Source: Blumeriella jaapii (taxonomy: Eukaryota; Ascomycota; Leotiomycetes; Helotiales; Drepanopezizaceae). Taken from it: 64,000 nt of DNA. Where the stretch lies: positions 682,001 to 746,000 of the forward strand of contig VWND01000009.1 in assembly GCA_009599575.1 (NCBI GenBank). Reading direction: 5' to 3'. This document shows, one piece after another, positions 12,246-24,262 of the stretch. Both the position numbers and the translations under genes were made by a program. Position 1 is the stretch's first letter. Each line of letters starts with the position of its first letter. Under the pieces are notes generated by a model. It was not told the origin of the DNA and did not search any database. It saw nothing but the letters and a program-made list of their open reading frames with translations.

Positions 12246-12887
12246 TCCGTACACATACCGTAGAATTCCAAACGCACGAAAGCCCGCCCCAGTCCCACGC
12301 TCTCAGCGATCGATCGCCAAAGAGGGGGCTTCAGAATATCCGGCGGGAAAAGACTCGTTGGCGAAGCTATTATACATATTCATATTATATAAATTGTATA
12401 TACATACGTACGTACGTACAGTGCAGCACAGCACAGCTTTGTGCAGTATCGAAATTGCGTTTTTTTAGTTAAATTTCCGGAGAGTCCTTGTGGTTGAGAG
12501 AGTAGAGAAAGGTAGGTTCGTGTTAGGTAAGGTAATAAGGTACGGGTCTGTAGCGTGTGTGTACACAGTACTGTGTGTACATAGTATATGTAAGTATATG
12601 TAAGTGTATGTTTGTATGTGTTTGTATAGTACAGTAGGTAGGTATGTATGGGTATCGAGTCTAGCTTGTGAAATGGGACCTCGCACCTGAGGGGCGGGTA
12701 GAGAGATATGTTTTGTACTGTACTGTACAGTACAGTGTGTATATATGTATGTATTGTTGTATCGTTGTATGTATTGTTGTATTGTTGTATGTACGGTAGT
12801 ATGTACAGTACAGTACAACAGTACATACAATATATACAGTACAGAAACATCTGGCTTGGCTCACCCTGATGCCTCCCTCTGAGATCT

Positions 12888-12942
12888 ACAATACACCACA
12901 ATACACCACAATACACCACAATACACCACACCACACCACAGT
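12888..12942. repeat. 10-bp tandem repeat (ATACACCACA)
   Basis: Four or more exact copies of ATACACCACA, then a CCACA stretch. Confidence 0.8.
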
Positions 12943-14527
12943 ACATACATACTGTAGCTCAGTCTCGCGACGTTTAACATCGCTCCCGTCTCCGCCATGC
13001 TCTCACCTGGGGACATCGATACTTTCCCCAACTCTCGACTCGACACGCACACGATCTGCTCTTCCCTCCCCTTCCACCCACCCCGTACAGGACCGCAAAG
13101 GCAAAAGCGCGAAGCCTTGTTTCCGAGGCGCGAGACACGTGGTATGCATGCATTTCTCTCCATCGCGGATGCCGAGCGGCCGTGCGAGACTTTTCCCGTA
13201 CAGCACGGTGCATACGATACGATACGCTTTCTCGTCGCAGGGTGAGGGCGAGTGCTCGTATGTGTACAGGACTGTACATAGTGATCAGCAACCAGATGGC
13301 ATGTACACAGTACAGTACAGTACAGTATGTATTTCGTGTGCTGTACATACTGTAGGGTTCCCCTCGTGGATCCCTGAGCTCCTGCTGCACGTCTGGAACG
13401 TGGCGAGCACGCGGAACGAACGGTGGAAGGACAGCAGCAAACGCACGAAGGCTTGATGCGAAATCCGGTGCGGACGAGATGGCCATCTCCATGGCGAACG
13501 AACCAGCACATGCTGTCCATGCAGTCTAACCTCGTGGGTTCTGCCTCGCAAAAAAGTCAAGATTTGGGCGGTCGCAGGTTTGGGGAGCTTCCACCAAGGA
13601 GCAGCAACTCTAGGACGCCGCATTCGATCGATATCGCGGAAACAGGTGCCCGGCTCTGCGTGTGCACATCGCACGTCCTGAGAGAACGGATCGCGGGAAG
13701 GGTTGGTGAGATCAGGAGGCATCGTCAGCAGCCCCTGAGCCCCGGAGCAGGGAACGATCCAGCATCATAAACCCTTGGCCGTAGAAGCGGAAGCTGGAGA
13801 TCGCAAGTGATTGGAACGGGTGGGTACGTGAGGACACGACGTAGCATTTTAGCGACGTGGAATGTCTTGACGAGGACAGTTAGCAGGTTGAATATCATCC
13901 CACAGAAAAAGCAGGAGTTCCAGCTATGTCAGTACTAGTGCATCACATTCTTTGGGCGCGAAAAACGAACATGGTGTTTTGGAAAGTCGACGGTTGAAAC
14001 TCGGAGGAGGCAATGGCCGCCGGTGGTATCCTCATGGAAACGAGAAAGTCGACCCGTGATTTCTACTGTACAGTACTGTACTGACCTCGAAGGCTGAAGA
14101 TGCACTGTACGAACCAGTACATATGAATAACAAAAAATTCCAGCTCGCCAAGCTGATGGACTTTTCGCTCAGAAGAACGTTTCCACACGTGACATCACCT
14201 GATGTTTTCCCGCCTGTTTACCGAATCGATGCATCCATCTCGTACTGTACCGGACAGTAGTACAGTATCTCGATGCAGTTTCCAAACAACCCTCTATCGC
14301 GAAACCACCGAACAAACTCTTCCGCATACCTCTGGAAACAGGCGTTTGAGGCTGGAGTGAGGGTGTACACGTGACTGTTAGTTTCGTCTCCGCATGTTTC
14401 GTGCGTCCACCGTCGCGGTTTCGGCTTTACAGTACGATGATGGCGCATTCGCACGATTCGGATGTTGCGGATGCCACACGCGAGCAAACTTTGGCTCGGC
14501 GTTGCGCGTACGGAGCGACGTACAGGA

Positions 14528-14554
14528 CTGTATGTATGTATGTATGTATGTATG
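14528..14554. repeat. GTAT tetranucleotide repeat
   Basis: Six to seven tandem TGTA units. Confidence 0.8.
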
Positions 14555-16099
14555 TACATTTGTAAATATACACGGTCTACTGTACTGTACGTGTGTCGTG
14601 TCAGCTCCACGACCTCGAGTCTGGTCTAGCCCGTCTCTCACGAGACCGTGCTTAGGATTCGGCACGGCGATGGCTTGGGATCGAGCCATGACGACCGTAG
14701 GCCATCGCACGGATGCTTTCTTTCCCCATCATCCCACGGACAAGCGGGCAACGACTCATCCTCTCCTTGTGTTGGCCCCTCGGGGAGATCAGCAGTGAAG
14801 GCTGTCGTCGCGGGCACATTCGATGCTCGGCAGCTCAACTTGGGCCTGAGTCCAGATGAGGCTTCGTCGTGGTTTTTTCTCCTCCTCCGGACTCTTGATT
14901 CGGGTTCGGGGATGCTGGCCTGTTTCGAAAGCCGGTGCCTACGGAGGCATACGATGACCTACGAAGGGGATCCCAAAAGCTTCTAAGCAGCATGTGGTGA
15001 CGCGCGATCTTCCATGAAGCGCCGGTTAAAGTTGAGAAACCCGAAACGCATCACTTCTCAAACGACGTGTGACTTCCGAGCCTTCCGAGGACTCGGGCTG
15101 GCTATCTTTACCTAGCGAAACCTTCATGATTCGCATCTCGTCCGTGTATGTGCTGTAAGGAGCATCCTCCCTTCCCGAGTCGGCGGTCTGAATCGTGTGG
15201 TACGAGCCCAATCCTGCCACAAAGTATGCGAGTATCTTCTGTCGTGGAATGCGTGCATGGCAATGTGTGAAAAGCGCGCATCGGGACCTTTCGATTTCGG
15301 CTCAAGTGAGCTGAGGTGGAGAGCCGAACCTTCGACCACGTTATCGAGAAGGGCGTTTGATCCGTCATCAGACAGTCACGAACATGGGTACAGCATCGCA
15401 AACACTTATCATACCGTCGTTCTCCGGTTGCTTTCCGGTGGTCAAGGTTGGTGTGGGTAGTGATAACGTTGTTGCGAGGATGTCACAGATCAAGCGAGCG
15501 CTGACGGACTCCAGACACGGCGAGTCAAACCTTGTTTACTCTGTCCAGACGTTCTTGTTCACTGGTCTGGAAAACGCTCCAGCGCCACTAGTGGTGCTTG
15601 ACAGTAGGCAAGCTTTCCCACGCCCATGTATCCCTGAGCGAGATGACGATGGCACGTTTCCCCTGCTGCTGAAGACTGGATCCAGCGCGAGCGTGTCCAG
15701 TGACTTCCACGGGACTTCACCCCGAGCCATCAGCGTTCCGTCTCCTGCCTCGCGATGAGTCTCTTCGACGCGGTTTGTGCCACGCAGCACGATGGCGGTA
15801 TCACTGCCGACGGTTCGTCCGGTACACCTCCGCGGCGACGTGCCACCGCGCGCGGTGGATTGGAAGTGGATGCCCAGGACAGTTTGAGCTCGAACCTCTT
15901 CACTTGTGTCAAGAGTCCCCATACATGTCTGGGCTAGTGTGACTAGCCCAAACCAAGTCGAAGTCTTGATTCGGCGTCTGGGAGGGCATCCTTCCTCCCC
16001 AGGTCAATCATATACTAGACGGAGTTCCCAGGTAGGAGATGGATTGAAACTTGGTTGCGGTTCAACCAAAAACGAAAAACTGCCTGCTCAACAACCGCG

Positions 16100-17348
16100 A
16101 TGATGCTTTTACCTCGCGCCCCAGAGGTGAGTCGAGCGTGACCGGTCAGTCAGTAGCTGCCGCTAACCCTTGGCAGCTTTCGGGTCACAACAAAGTGCCA
16201 CAGATCCTCGTCGGCATCACCTTTCCCCAGATTCTGGCCCTTTTCTTCATCTCCGCACGAGCCTACACGCGGGTCAAAATCCTCCATCAATGGAGTCTGG
16301 ACGACAGTCTGATCATGCTTGCCTGGATCAGCTCGATTCCAATCTCCGTCCTGTTTGGCGTCGCGACCCGCTACGGCCACGGCCATCATGTGGACGACGT
16401 CCCGTTCGACGTCGTCAAGAAATCCTTCTCCATAGTCTACGCTACGGTCATCTGCTACCAAGTGGCACTGGCCTCGACGAAGCTGTCGATTTTGGTTTTC
16501 TACCATCGAGTCTTTCCCGGGCGCCGGGAAATCTGGATGTGAGTCGATGCGGTCCCCGAGGCCGGAGTTCCCCTTGCATGTTCGGCGTGGCGTCTTCCAG
16601 GACAGTTCTAACCCGGGGACCTGACAGGACTCGCGTCACCATTTCCATCGTGATCATGTTTAGCGTGGCGCTCATGATTGCAGATTCGCTCTCGTGCAAT
16701 CCCATAGGAGGCCGCTCTTTCTTCGGTCCCGACGTGCCCTGCACCAATCTGCGACACACCCGGAACTCCTCGACGATTTGCCACACCGTGATGAACGTCT
16801 GGATCATCGTGATGGTCATTCCCGTCATTCAGACGCTGAAGATTCCCCAGCGTCAGAAATACTACGCCATGGGCGTGATCAGTCTCGGCCTTCTCGTCAC
16901 CGTGGCATCCATCATGCGCGCCTACTTCATCAACCGGGTCGAGAATAACGTCCGGGACGTCACCTGGTTCGTCGCAGAGTACAACATTTGGACGGTGATA
17001 GAAGTCTGCATGGGGATCATCTGCGCATGTGCGCCGACTCTTCGCCCGCTCCTGCTCAAGGCGACTCAGGCCGATACAAGCAAGACGCCCTACGGCGGCG
17101 ATTCGACGGGGAAGGGAATGTCGGCACCGAGTCTCCAAGAGTCTTCCCCGGAACCCGTGGAGCGCAAGAGAGTTGAGTCTGCAGACAGGAGGGGCCCTGC
17201 TGGGAAACAGCCCTCCAGCCTGCGGTCGGCCGGCCACGCATCGCACGGCAAAGGCAGCGGCCAGAAACAGGTCGCTCGCGGAGTCCGCCCACCAGTGGCG
17301 TATACAGACAAGGCGCTCCCTGAGCGCCCGCGCAGGAAGCATCCATAG
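16100..17348 (+). CDS. PTH11-like seven-transmembrane receptor (fungal rhodopsin-domain family)
   Basis: Integral plasma-membrane protein of the large fungal PTH11-related GPCR-like family; ligand unknown. My model has three exons: 16100-16126, 16177-16538 and 16628-17348. Introns are 50 bp (GTGAGT..GGCAG, branch GCTAAC) and 89 bp (GTGAGT..ACAG, branch TCTAAC), giving 369 aa in frame. Seven hydrophobic spans are visible: LVGITFPQILALFFISA, LIMLAWISSIPISVLFG, SIVYATVICYQVALA, then four after the second intron. Family landmarks are RAYTRVKILHQWSLDD after TM1 and KLSILVFYHRVFP at TM3. The tail of about 100 residues is basic, Ser/Pro-rich and presumably cytoplasmic. There is no CFEM domain. Exon 1 (MMLLPRAPE) is the weakest part; the body is secure. 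Confidence 0.75.
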
Positions 17349-17357
17349 ACTGTTCGA

Positions 17358-17430
17358 AGGCAGTTGACGTGGTACGGTACTGCATGTGCGGTGCAGTACC
17401 TTGGAGCACCTACAGTACAGTATGTAAACA
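17358..17430. repeat. GTAC-rich array between the receptor and the next gene
   Basis: GGTACGGTAC, GCAGTACC and TACAGTACAGTATG lie within about 70 bp, the same pentamer family as elsewhere. Confidence 0.65.
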
Positions 17431-17657
17431 TGAAGCGAGGGCTGAGCAACACGTGTGCCAAGGTGGCGTGCAGACAGACCTCTTTTATCGTTCCAGTCAA
17501 GGCTGTCAGTCGCGTCTTCGCGCTGTCGCCAGCTTCATGTTTCTGGGCCTTGGTCGAGATGTATTACCCAATGAGCACACCGAGACCGAATGTCTCTGCG
17601 GCGGGAGATCGACGCGACATAGCCTCGCTGCCTGCCCGCGCCATGAGGTGGTATGCA

Positions 17658-17665
17658 TATAAAAG
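17658..17665 (+). promoter_or_regulatory. TATA box of the gene at 17705
   Basis: TATAAAAG lies 40-47 bp upstream of the first ATG and about 80 bp upstream of the second, better placed ATG (17744). Confidence 0.45.
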
Positions 17666-17704
17666 CAACTCGCCTTCCCGGACGTCGCTTCGCGCTCCTC
17701 CCGA

Positions 17705-18739
17705 ATGTCAACAATCAAGCGAGCGGCCCAACACATCTCCACCATGGCCGAAGCAGCGCTCGGCGTCGACGCGATCCTCGCATCCTACCAACCAAGCGAA
17801 GCCTCCTTCGAGCTCCCGGGCCGCCTCGAGCCCGGAGAGACGGACGCCGTCCCACCGTTCAAGTCTGGCGCGGTGCCCTACGCCCACGGGGCGCCCTCGT
17901 CGCGCATGCTGCAAGTAGTACGGCGGGAGTTCGTCCCCTTCCTCTCCAGCGCCGGCGTCATCGGCATGGTGACGAACGTCTCCCACGGGACCTTCCACGC
18001 GCGGCCAGCCTCGCTGCTCGTCTTCTCCTTCTCGCTGCGCAGCGGCGAGCACGTCTTCCACTTCAAGAACGCCAACGTGAAGATCGCGTTCGCGAAGCAC
18101 CCGGCCGCGGCGGCCTCGGATGCCCCGCCGGCCGTCGTCAAGTTCGCGCCGCGCAAGATCTACGGCCTGCCGACGGTCGAAGGGCGCCGGCACACCATCG
18201 GCGGCGAGCTCACGCTGCAGGTGCCCGCGGGCCCCGGCACGGTGGGCCCCGCGCTCAAGGGCGAGCGCGAGACGGAGTACGAGATGCAGTACCGCTTCCA
18301 GACGCAGGGCAACTTCTGGAGCAGCAAGATGGGCCAGGCGTGGGACATCGTCTACTGGGACATGCGCGAGAACCGGCGCACCAAGGGCGGCATCCCGGAC
18401 CGGCTGACCGTCGCCGTCGTGGTCGAGGCGAGCGGGCCCTTCGTGGCCAGCGTCGACGTCCGCGTCGACACGCCCTTCGGCAACGGCCTGTGGAGCAGCC
18501 CGTGGAAGAAGAGCCAGCCGGCCGTCTTCGCGCCGACCGTCGTCATGGGCGCCCAGCCGCGGACGGCCGCCTTTGAGGAGCTGACGCTGGACGAGTGGCG
18601 CGCCCTGATCCCCTACGACGAGGAGTGGGAAAGCCGCGTGACGGACGAGGCGGCGCGGGCGGTCGCTGCGGCGCCCACGTTGTCGTCCGCTGTGCCGACT
18701 GCGAGCCTGGGCGAAGGCGACGAGGAGGTGAGGGGGTGA
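17705..18739 (+). CDS. Unrecognised fungal protein, single exon, very GC-rich
   Basis: A 344-aa open frame without introns. I do not recognise a domain. There is no signal peptide or membrane span; the protein reads as soluble and globular (for example YAHGAPSSRMLQVVRREFVP, FWSSKMGQAWDIVYWDMREN), with a variable Ala-rich C-terminus. Third codon positions are almost all G or C, far above the neighbours, which supports real coding and possibly a different history. The second ATG (17744, CACCATGG context) is a better start than 17705 and would give 331 aa. A TATA box lies just upstream. Confidence 0.7.
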   Translation: MSTIKRAAQHISTMAEAALGVDAILASYQPSEASFELPGRLEPGETDAVPPFKSGAVPYAHGAPSSRMLQVVRREFVPFLSSAGVIGMVTNVSHGTFHARPASLLVFSFSLRSGEHVFHFKNANVKIAFAKHPAAAASDAPPAVVKFAPRKIYGLPTVEGRRHTIGGELTLQVPAGPGTVGPALKGERETEYEMQYRFQTQGNFWSSKMGQAWDIVYWDMRENRRTKGGIPDRLTVAVVVEASGPFVASVDVRVDTPFGNGLWSSPWKKSQPAVFAPTVVMGAQPRTAAFEELTLDEWRALIPYDEEWESRVTDEAARAVAAAPTLSSAVPTASLGEGDEEVRG

Positions 18740-19388
18740 GAGGCAGAGAAGGAGAGCGAGTCGGAATGGGTGGTGGAGGTGGTGGTGGGAGTGCGTTGCA
18801 GGTGAATGTTTGAGTGTCGGAGAAAAAGACGAGGAAGAGAGTGACGATCACTGAGAGATGACAACCGAGCGAAGCTAGCTCGCTAGCTACTGTACCTATA
18901 GGGACCTACCTTCTATGTACCAATGTACCATATACCGATGTACCTACCTCCCTCCCTCCCTCCCTCCCTACCCTATCCATCAAAGTAAACAAACAAATGC
19001 AAACAGCACGACAACTTAACGCAACTAAACGCAACGCTAGACGACGACATACTGTACCTGTACCTAGCTTCGTGGCGTCGGTACTGTAGAGATCGGTGGT
19101 GAGGGAGGGAGGGACAGAGGGAGGGAGAAGTCGAGCACGACACCAGCACTAAAACGTCTTGCCACAGGGTGTACATGTGCAGTACAGTAGATACATACGT
19201 GAAGTGAAGGTCGTAGGGGAAGTGAGACTTCGCGATTGCTTGCCATCTACTTGACCCGAGCTTGACATTGGCCACAACGCCATTCCGAGACTTCCTCGAT
19301 AGCGCCTAGTCCAGCCCTTCCCAGCCCTTCCCAGCAGCTTTCCCAAGAGCGCTTTTCGTCGTCACAGCACACCGGCAACCCGCTCTAC
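18740..19388. other. Intergenic, convergent 3' ends
   Basis: Lies between the 3' ends of the gene at 17705 (plus) and eIF3d (minus). It holds a CTCC/CCCT repeat near 18943-18970 and GTAC motifs near 19050 and 19180-19190. No gene seen. Confidence 0.5.
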
Positions 19389-21262
19389 CTACTCATCGTC
19401 CTCATCGGCCTCCTCAATCACCTCGCCCTCGCCGTCGTCCTCGAAGCTGTCGGCCGGCACCTCGTACAAACGCAGGATCTGCTTGTTCGGGTCCTTGACC
19501 AGCACGTACTTGCCCTCCTCGCGCTGGAGACACATGTCGGCGATCGTGCGGACGATCCCCCAGCCGTTGGAGAGCGACAGGTTCATCTGCTGCGCGAAGT
19601 CGCGCGGCTTCCAGCCGACGACGCCGAGGATGACGTGCTTGTCATTGGTCTTGGGGTTGGCGCGGGAGACGAATCTACATCGCGTGAGTCTTGACCCGAA
19701 AAGAAAAGGAGAGAAGGGAGGCCTACCCGAGCTTCATCACATCCGCCTTGGCCATGATGCTTTGCACCGTCCAGCGCGCGAGCTTGCAGCTGTTGTTCTT
19801 CATCTCGGTAGCGACGACGGCACCGCGCTGCCCCGCCAACTTCGTTCTCCAGTCCAGCGCGCCACCACTTCCTTGCGCCTTGTGGTCGAACTCATTCAGG
19901 GCCTTGATGGTCAAGAATTGATCTTCACCACTGATGGCGTTCTTCTGAACCGCGTCAATCTCGGTTCGGACGATCAGGTGGACCGGATCCTCGTCGTTGA
20001 GTGACAGGTCGAATTTGCGGTACTTGTAGACCTTGCTGGCGGCGGGCTCGGAGGAATCGGGATCGTGGAAGGGGTTCCCCTCGTCCATGACCAGCTTTTG
20101 GTTCTCGCTCTCGATCATGACCTGGTTGGCGAAGTTGTGGTTGATGTATGTCGCCTCGTCAGACAGGGCGCTCGGCTGGTTGATGGCGTCCTTGCTTCCC
20201 TCGGACGCATCCATCGGGGCATCGGCCGCGTTCTCGTTGACCGTGACCATGTCCAAGGTAGCATTGTCTCTCTTGTCGAGGAAGACTTTGTTGCCTTGTC
20301 GCACGATCACGATATCCCAGGGGTAGACAGACCGAGGAGAGCACATGAGCATGGAGAGAATGCTGTCGGTGGCGAAAATGGTAGCCTCGTCGCTGGCCGC
20401 GAAGTCTTGAATGATGGGGTCCGAGGAAGTCGTGACATTGTAAGCCGCGCGGTCGACGACGTTCAGCTTGCGCTCGGAAGACTTGACGGGCTGCTTGTCG
20501 AACGAGCGGTCGTAGTAGTAGAGGAAACCATAGCTCTTGATGTCCTCGCCGTCGTCCGTGTCGAGGTTCAGCTTGGCCAGGCGGTTAAAGTCGATCTCCT
20601 CCAACATCTTCCAATCAGGCTTGATGTTGACCGACGCATCGCGGTTGCGCTGCGGCTTGTCGTAGTCCTTCCAGCCGAACCTCCTGCCGCCGCGCGCCCC
20701 TCCACGCCCTCCGCGTTGATCGTAGTTGTTGTAGCCTTGTTGCCCACCCCGTCCTCCAACGCGTTGGAATTGGCCTCGGCCGCCTCTGGCATCCCCTCGT
20801 CCACCACGCTGGCCCCGCCCTCTCGTGAAAGCCCCCCCTCGCCCAAAGCGGGTCTTGGTCGAGTCGCGGGTGTTGCTGACGACGGAGAAAGACGATTCGT
20901 CTTCGGCGAGTTGGACGGCAAAGAGCGACGAGGTGCCGGCACCGTAGACCTGTTGATCTGTTCACGCGTTAGCCAAAGCCCCTCCCCGCACCGCGTCAGA
21001 TGGGCATCTGGCAAACGAGTGGCAGGCGCCCGAGGCAAGAGAACATACCTCTGTAGTTCCGGTTGTACTGTTGCCTCCCCCCTCGACCATCGCGCCCATC
21101 CTTGCCCTCTGCGGTCCAGTCTGCCATTCGGCCCAGCTTGTCGCCTTTTGAGTACGGAGCGTAAGGAACCCCATCGAGTGTGGTCTCCGTGGAGGTCGGG
21201 GGTCCCCAGGAGTCCTCGTTGGGGAGGGAGGCGATGATATCTGTCAGTGATATGGGCGCCAT
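19389..21262 (-). CDS. eif3d: Eukaryotic translation initiation factor 3 subunit D
   Basis: eIF3d is the eIF3 subunit at the mRNA-exit side of the 40S ribosome and has a cap-binding fold in characterised homologues. Exons: 21262-21049, 20957-19727 and 19674-19389. Introns are 91 bp and 52 bp, giving 576 aa, the usual length. The N-terminus [20 protein letters not shown] is typical. [13 protein letters not shown] marks the start of exon 2. It is followed by an RGG/RGR-rich stretch (about residues 105-160), as in fungal orthologues. Other landmarks are [40 protein letters not shown] and, in the last exon, [15 protein letters not shown]. The tail is acidic. All frames are intact. Confidence 0.95.
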
Positions 21263-22060
21263 GATGGTGAGGTGTCGTGGTGGGCAAGCGGGGAGTGGTC
21301 ACCGCGAGTTCACTTGGGTGATAAATTTCGATGTGTGCCCCACTTGAGGTAGCGTGCGGTAGACGCACGTGACCTGACAGGTACATCGGTGAAGCATTGT
21401 TCCTAGTCAAGCAGGGGTAGGCCGAGCTTAGCCCAATCGGGTAATAAGGTGAGGAGACATTGTAGTTATTTGTTGGCCACCCTTTTCACCGGTTTTAAAT
21501 CCAATCGAAAGAGTCTGGCATCCATGGTATGGAAAATCATCTTCAAGATCATTACCGTGCATAGTCTTACGATCAATGACGAGAAGCTGTGCAAAACGCG
21601 TGGAAAAGGGTCGGTGAATTCGAGATCAAGAAATTGATCGAGAGCATATCAGCTCGTTGTCAAGCTGTTGTGGACGCTGAAGGTAGATTTACCCAAAGAT
21701 GAAAGCAAATCAAAATCCTTAGCTTCGATTTGGTTTTCGTATTTACGAAAGCAATTTCCAAACTTCGAATTTCTTACATACTTCGTACTTCGTATAAGCA
21801 ATTCTTGTTGTGACGTGAAGTACTACTTAATTAGGTCAGGTTTGGTCTCCACACCTCCCTTGCTTTTAACCAGGAACAATGCTTTATCGATGTACCTCCG
21901 TACGGGGGAGGCCAAAGCGATAGCTTGGTGTCTTGATCTCTTCTAAGGATTGAATTACGACCCATCGATCTCCTTCGGTTCCATGCGTGCTTCCGTGGCC
22001 AGACCCTTCTTCGGCCATGGGGCCTGCGCGTCGGGGGATGCATTCCGAACCACGCCAACC
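21263..22060. other. Intergenic, includes the eIF3d promoter
   Basis: About 800 bp with moderate AT content at 21450-21900. No gene is supported; the 62-115-aa frames are patchy and overlapping. Confidence 0.5.
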
Positions 22061-23458
22061 TCAGTACGCCATTGCCACGTCCATTCCCACCTCGGGTTTG
22101 GTATACAGCACGCTTTCCACGGCATCGCGCACCTCGAATTCCTCCAGGACCGCTCCGAACCTGATCCAGTGTGAGCACGGTGCGATGGGGACGAAGAAAT
22201 CAGCATACCCATAGCATCTGACTTTCCCCCCAAGATCCCGGCAAATCGTCGTGAAGTCATGACTGGTCAAGTCGTGGAACCTCGGATGGCTCAAGATCAT
22301 GCCCCAGGCCATCACGGGCGTGATCTCGCCATCCAAATTCAAGCGCTTGCTCAGATCCAGCAGGTTCGCCAGGTCCGATTTGCCCAGGTCCCAGGTCTTT
22401 TGCGCCGTCCCATTCATCTGCGTCGGGCCATGTCCAAACGGCATCGCCAGGTTGGCCTCGGGATGCACTTCGGGGGGGCAACTCGCCATCAGCGCATGCC
22501 CGCAAAAGGGCCCCTCGGGGTCTTCGGCCCGCTCGACGAGGAACGGAATGTGGTCCATGCAGGGGCGCTCGAGTCTGTGAGGGGAGGAAGAGGCATTAGT
22601 CACTGTGGGGGAGGCGACAGGTACGCGCTCGACGGATGTTTGGCGTACGTTAAGACGAAGTCAATGCCCGCCTGATCATAATCCAGTCCCGGCTGGCCCG
22701 GCGGCGGCGCCGCGGGGGGGCCCCGCCGGCCGGGGGGCGGCGACGAGGCCGCGTGGCCGGGGGTCGTGGTCGCCGGGGCCGGGCTGTAGGTCTGCGAGCC
22801 CGGGGCGTAGCTCCCGGAGATGCTGCCGCTGGACGTGTAGCCGACGCTGGCGTTGCGCGCCAGCTCGTCGACGCCTCCGGTGCCGTGCCACGGGATGCCA
22901 TGCTGCGCGAGGAGCTGCCTCAGCTGTCGGTTCTCCTCGGCGAGCGTCTCCTTGTCGCGCGACACGCGGCTGAAGTTCTCCTTCAGCCGCAGCACCTCTT
23001 GCTCGAGGGCCTTGATGTAGAGCTCTTTGCGCTCTCGGTGCGTGCTGGCAGGGGGTCAGCTCGTCCGTCGGGGCGCGGCGGCGGCGGCGTGTGCTTACCG
23101 CTGTGCCTGCCGGTTCAACTCCTGCCGCCTCGTCAAGGCCGGCTTGCTATCGGGCTTCGGGCCTCTCTTCTTCGGCGGCTGGCCATCGCCTGTACGCCCA
23201 TTAGCCTCGGATCCGCGCGCGCCGCCATGAGGGCCGACCTCGGGTGCTCTTCTTCTCCGTCAGATTCTTCAGGAAGCCCAGACTCATGGACAGCGGGCTC
23301 TTGCCGCCGTCCGACTGGCCACTCCCATACGCGCTGCCCGCGGATTTGTGGCCGTACGGGTCGACCGGCGAGGCGGAGGCCATGTTGGGGATCGCGGGGG
23401 GCGGCGTCACGCTCTCGGCGCTCTCGCACTTGACGCGGACTTGCACATTGTGAGCCAT
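22061..23458 (-). CDS. bZIP transcription factor (Yap/AP-1-like basic region)
   Basis: Nuclear DNA-binding regulator. Exons: 23458-23239, 23189-23099, 23044-22649 and 22574-22061, giving 406 aa in frame. Introns are 49, 54 and 74 bp; the first has a weak GTCGGC donor but restores frame exactly. The basic region lies at about residues 94-111 with the N-x7-R signature (N99, R107; NRQAQRTHRERKE). The leucine zipper runs from about 112 (LYIKALEQEVLRLKENFSRV...). A Pro/Ser/Gly-rich linker follows. The C-terminal domain begins FVLTLERPCMDHI and carries FCGHALMASCPPE, a conserved tail of one fungal bZIP group. An N-terminal PKKRGPKP motif may be a nuclear-localisation signal. The exact target is unknown. 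Confidence 0.85.
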
Positions 23459-24202
23459 GCTTTCGGAGGGGTGGGGACGTTGCGTTGAGAGGATGTTGCG
23501 ATGGGGGGGGGGGGGGGGGTTGGGTTGGTAGAGGGGGTTGTGCCCACTTACCTTGCGGCCGCTCTCAGGGGCGGGCTCTTCTCGACTCGGTCTACAGACG
23601 CACGCAGGTGTGTACCTCCGTCCCAGACGCTCGTGGGCGTGAAGGCGCCGCGGGAGGGGGGGCGGTATTTGGAATTCTGGCACGCTCAGGCCGCAGTGGC
23701 GGAGGCAGCAGCGTGGATTGTCACAGCTGGAGGCCAATGGTGGGTGTGCGAGGGCTGACGACGGGGGCCGGCGTGTCGACTCGAGGGATGGTTCTTCCGA
23801 CGCGGTCGTGGTGGACGAGGGAATTTGGTGGCAGGTTGAGGTTCGTATGTAGAGGAGAAGAGGAGAGGAGAGGAGAGGAGAGGAGAGGAGGAGAAGAGAG
23901 AAGGCGACGACGGCTACTGAGCGAGAGCGTGTGCTGACGGTGCGGTGCGTGTGGCAGTGCACGTCTGTGAGGAGCACCGCGAAGGACTGTAGGGTGCGTA
24001 GGCGGTACCGTATCGTCGCCGTGCTGTGTGTCCGTCGTACTGTGAGTGAGTCGTCCTGTGTCTCAGTCGTACTGCATCTGTAGATACCTTAATGACATCA
24101 AATGCAGAAAAACTTGGGTCTTTCTCTTCCTCTTCCTCTTGTTCCGGCTTGGCCTGGGGCGGGCGGGGCCACTGCTCTTCAGGGGGGGGGGGGGCGTGGG
24201 GG

Positions 24203-24262
24203 ACTCGTGGACTTGTGGACTTGTGGACTTGTGGACTTGTGGACTTGTGGACTTGTGGACTC
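24203..24262. repeat. 8-bp tandem repeat (ACTTGTGG)
   Basis: About seven exact tandem copies. Confidence 0.85.

Larger units (their letters stand above)
9342..16099. other. Gene-poor region rich in short tandem repeats
   Basis: I see no supported gene here. The open frames overlap on both strands, run through microsatellites and lack recognisable domains. The region holds many GTACA/TGTAC arrays (10490-10530, 10893-10930, 11498-11525, 12716-12740, 13309-13328, 14063-14083) and other microsatellites listed separately. TAGGTAGGTACCTA-like motifs occur near 10135-10155 and 10712-10727. The sequence is not RIP-like, because CpA and TpG are normal. Confidence 0.5.

Noticed and set aside
11596..12946. 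Overlapping frames such as repeated MCG and HTT stretches
   Set aside because: They are created by 9-bp and 10-bp tandem repeats with open frames on both strands; no initiation context or domain.
20065..21237. 390-aa plus-strand frame
   Set aside because: Shadow of eIF3d, which is intact on the minus strand.
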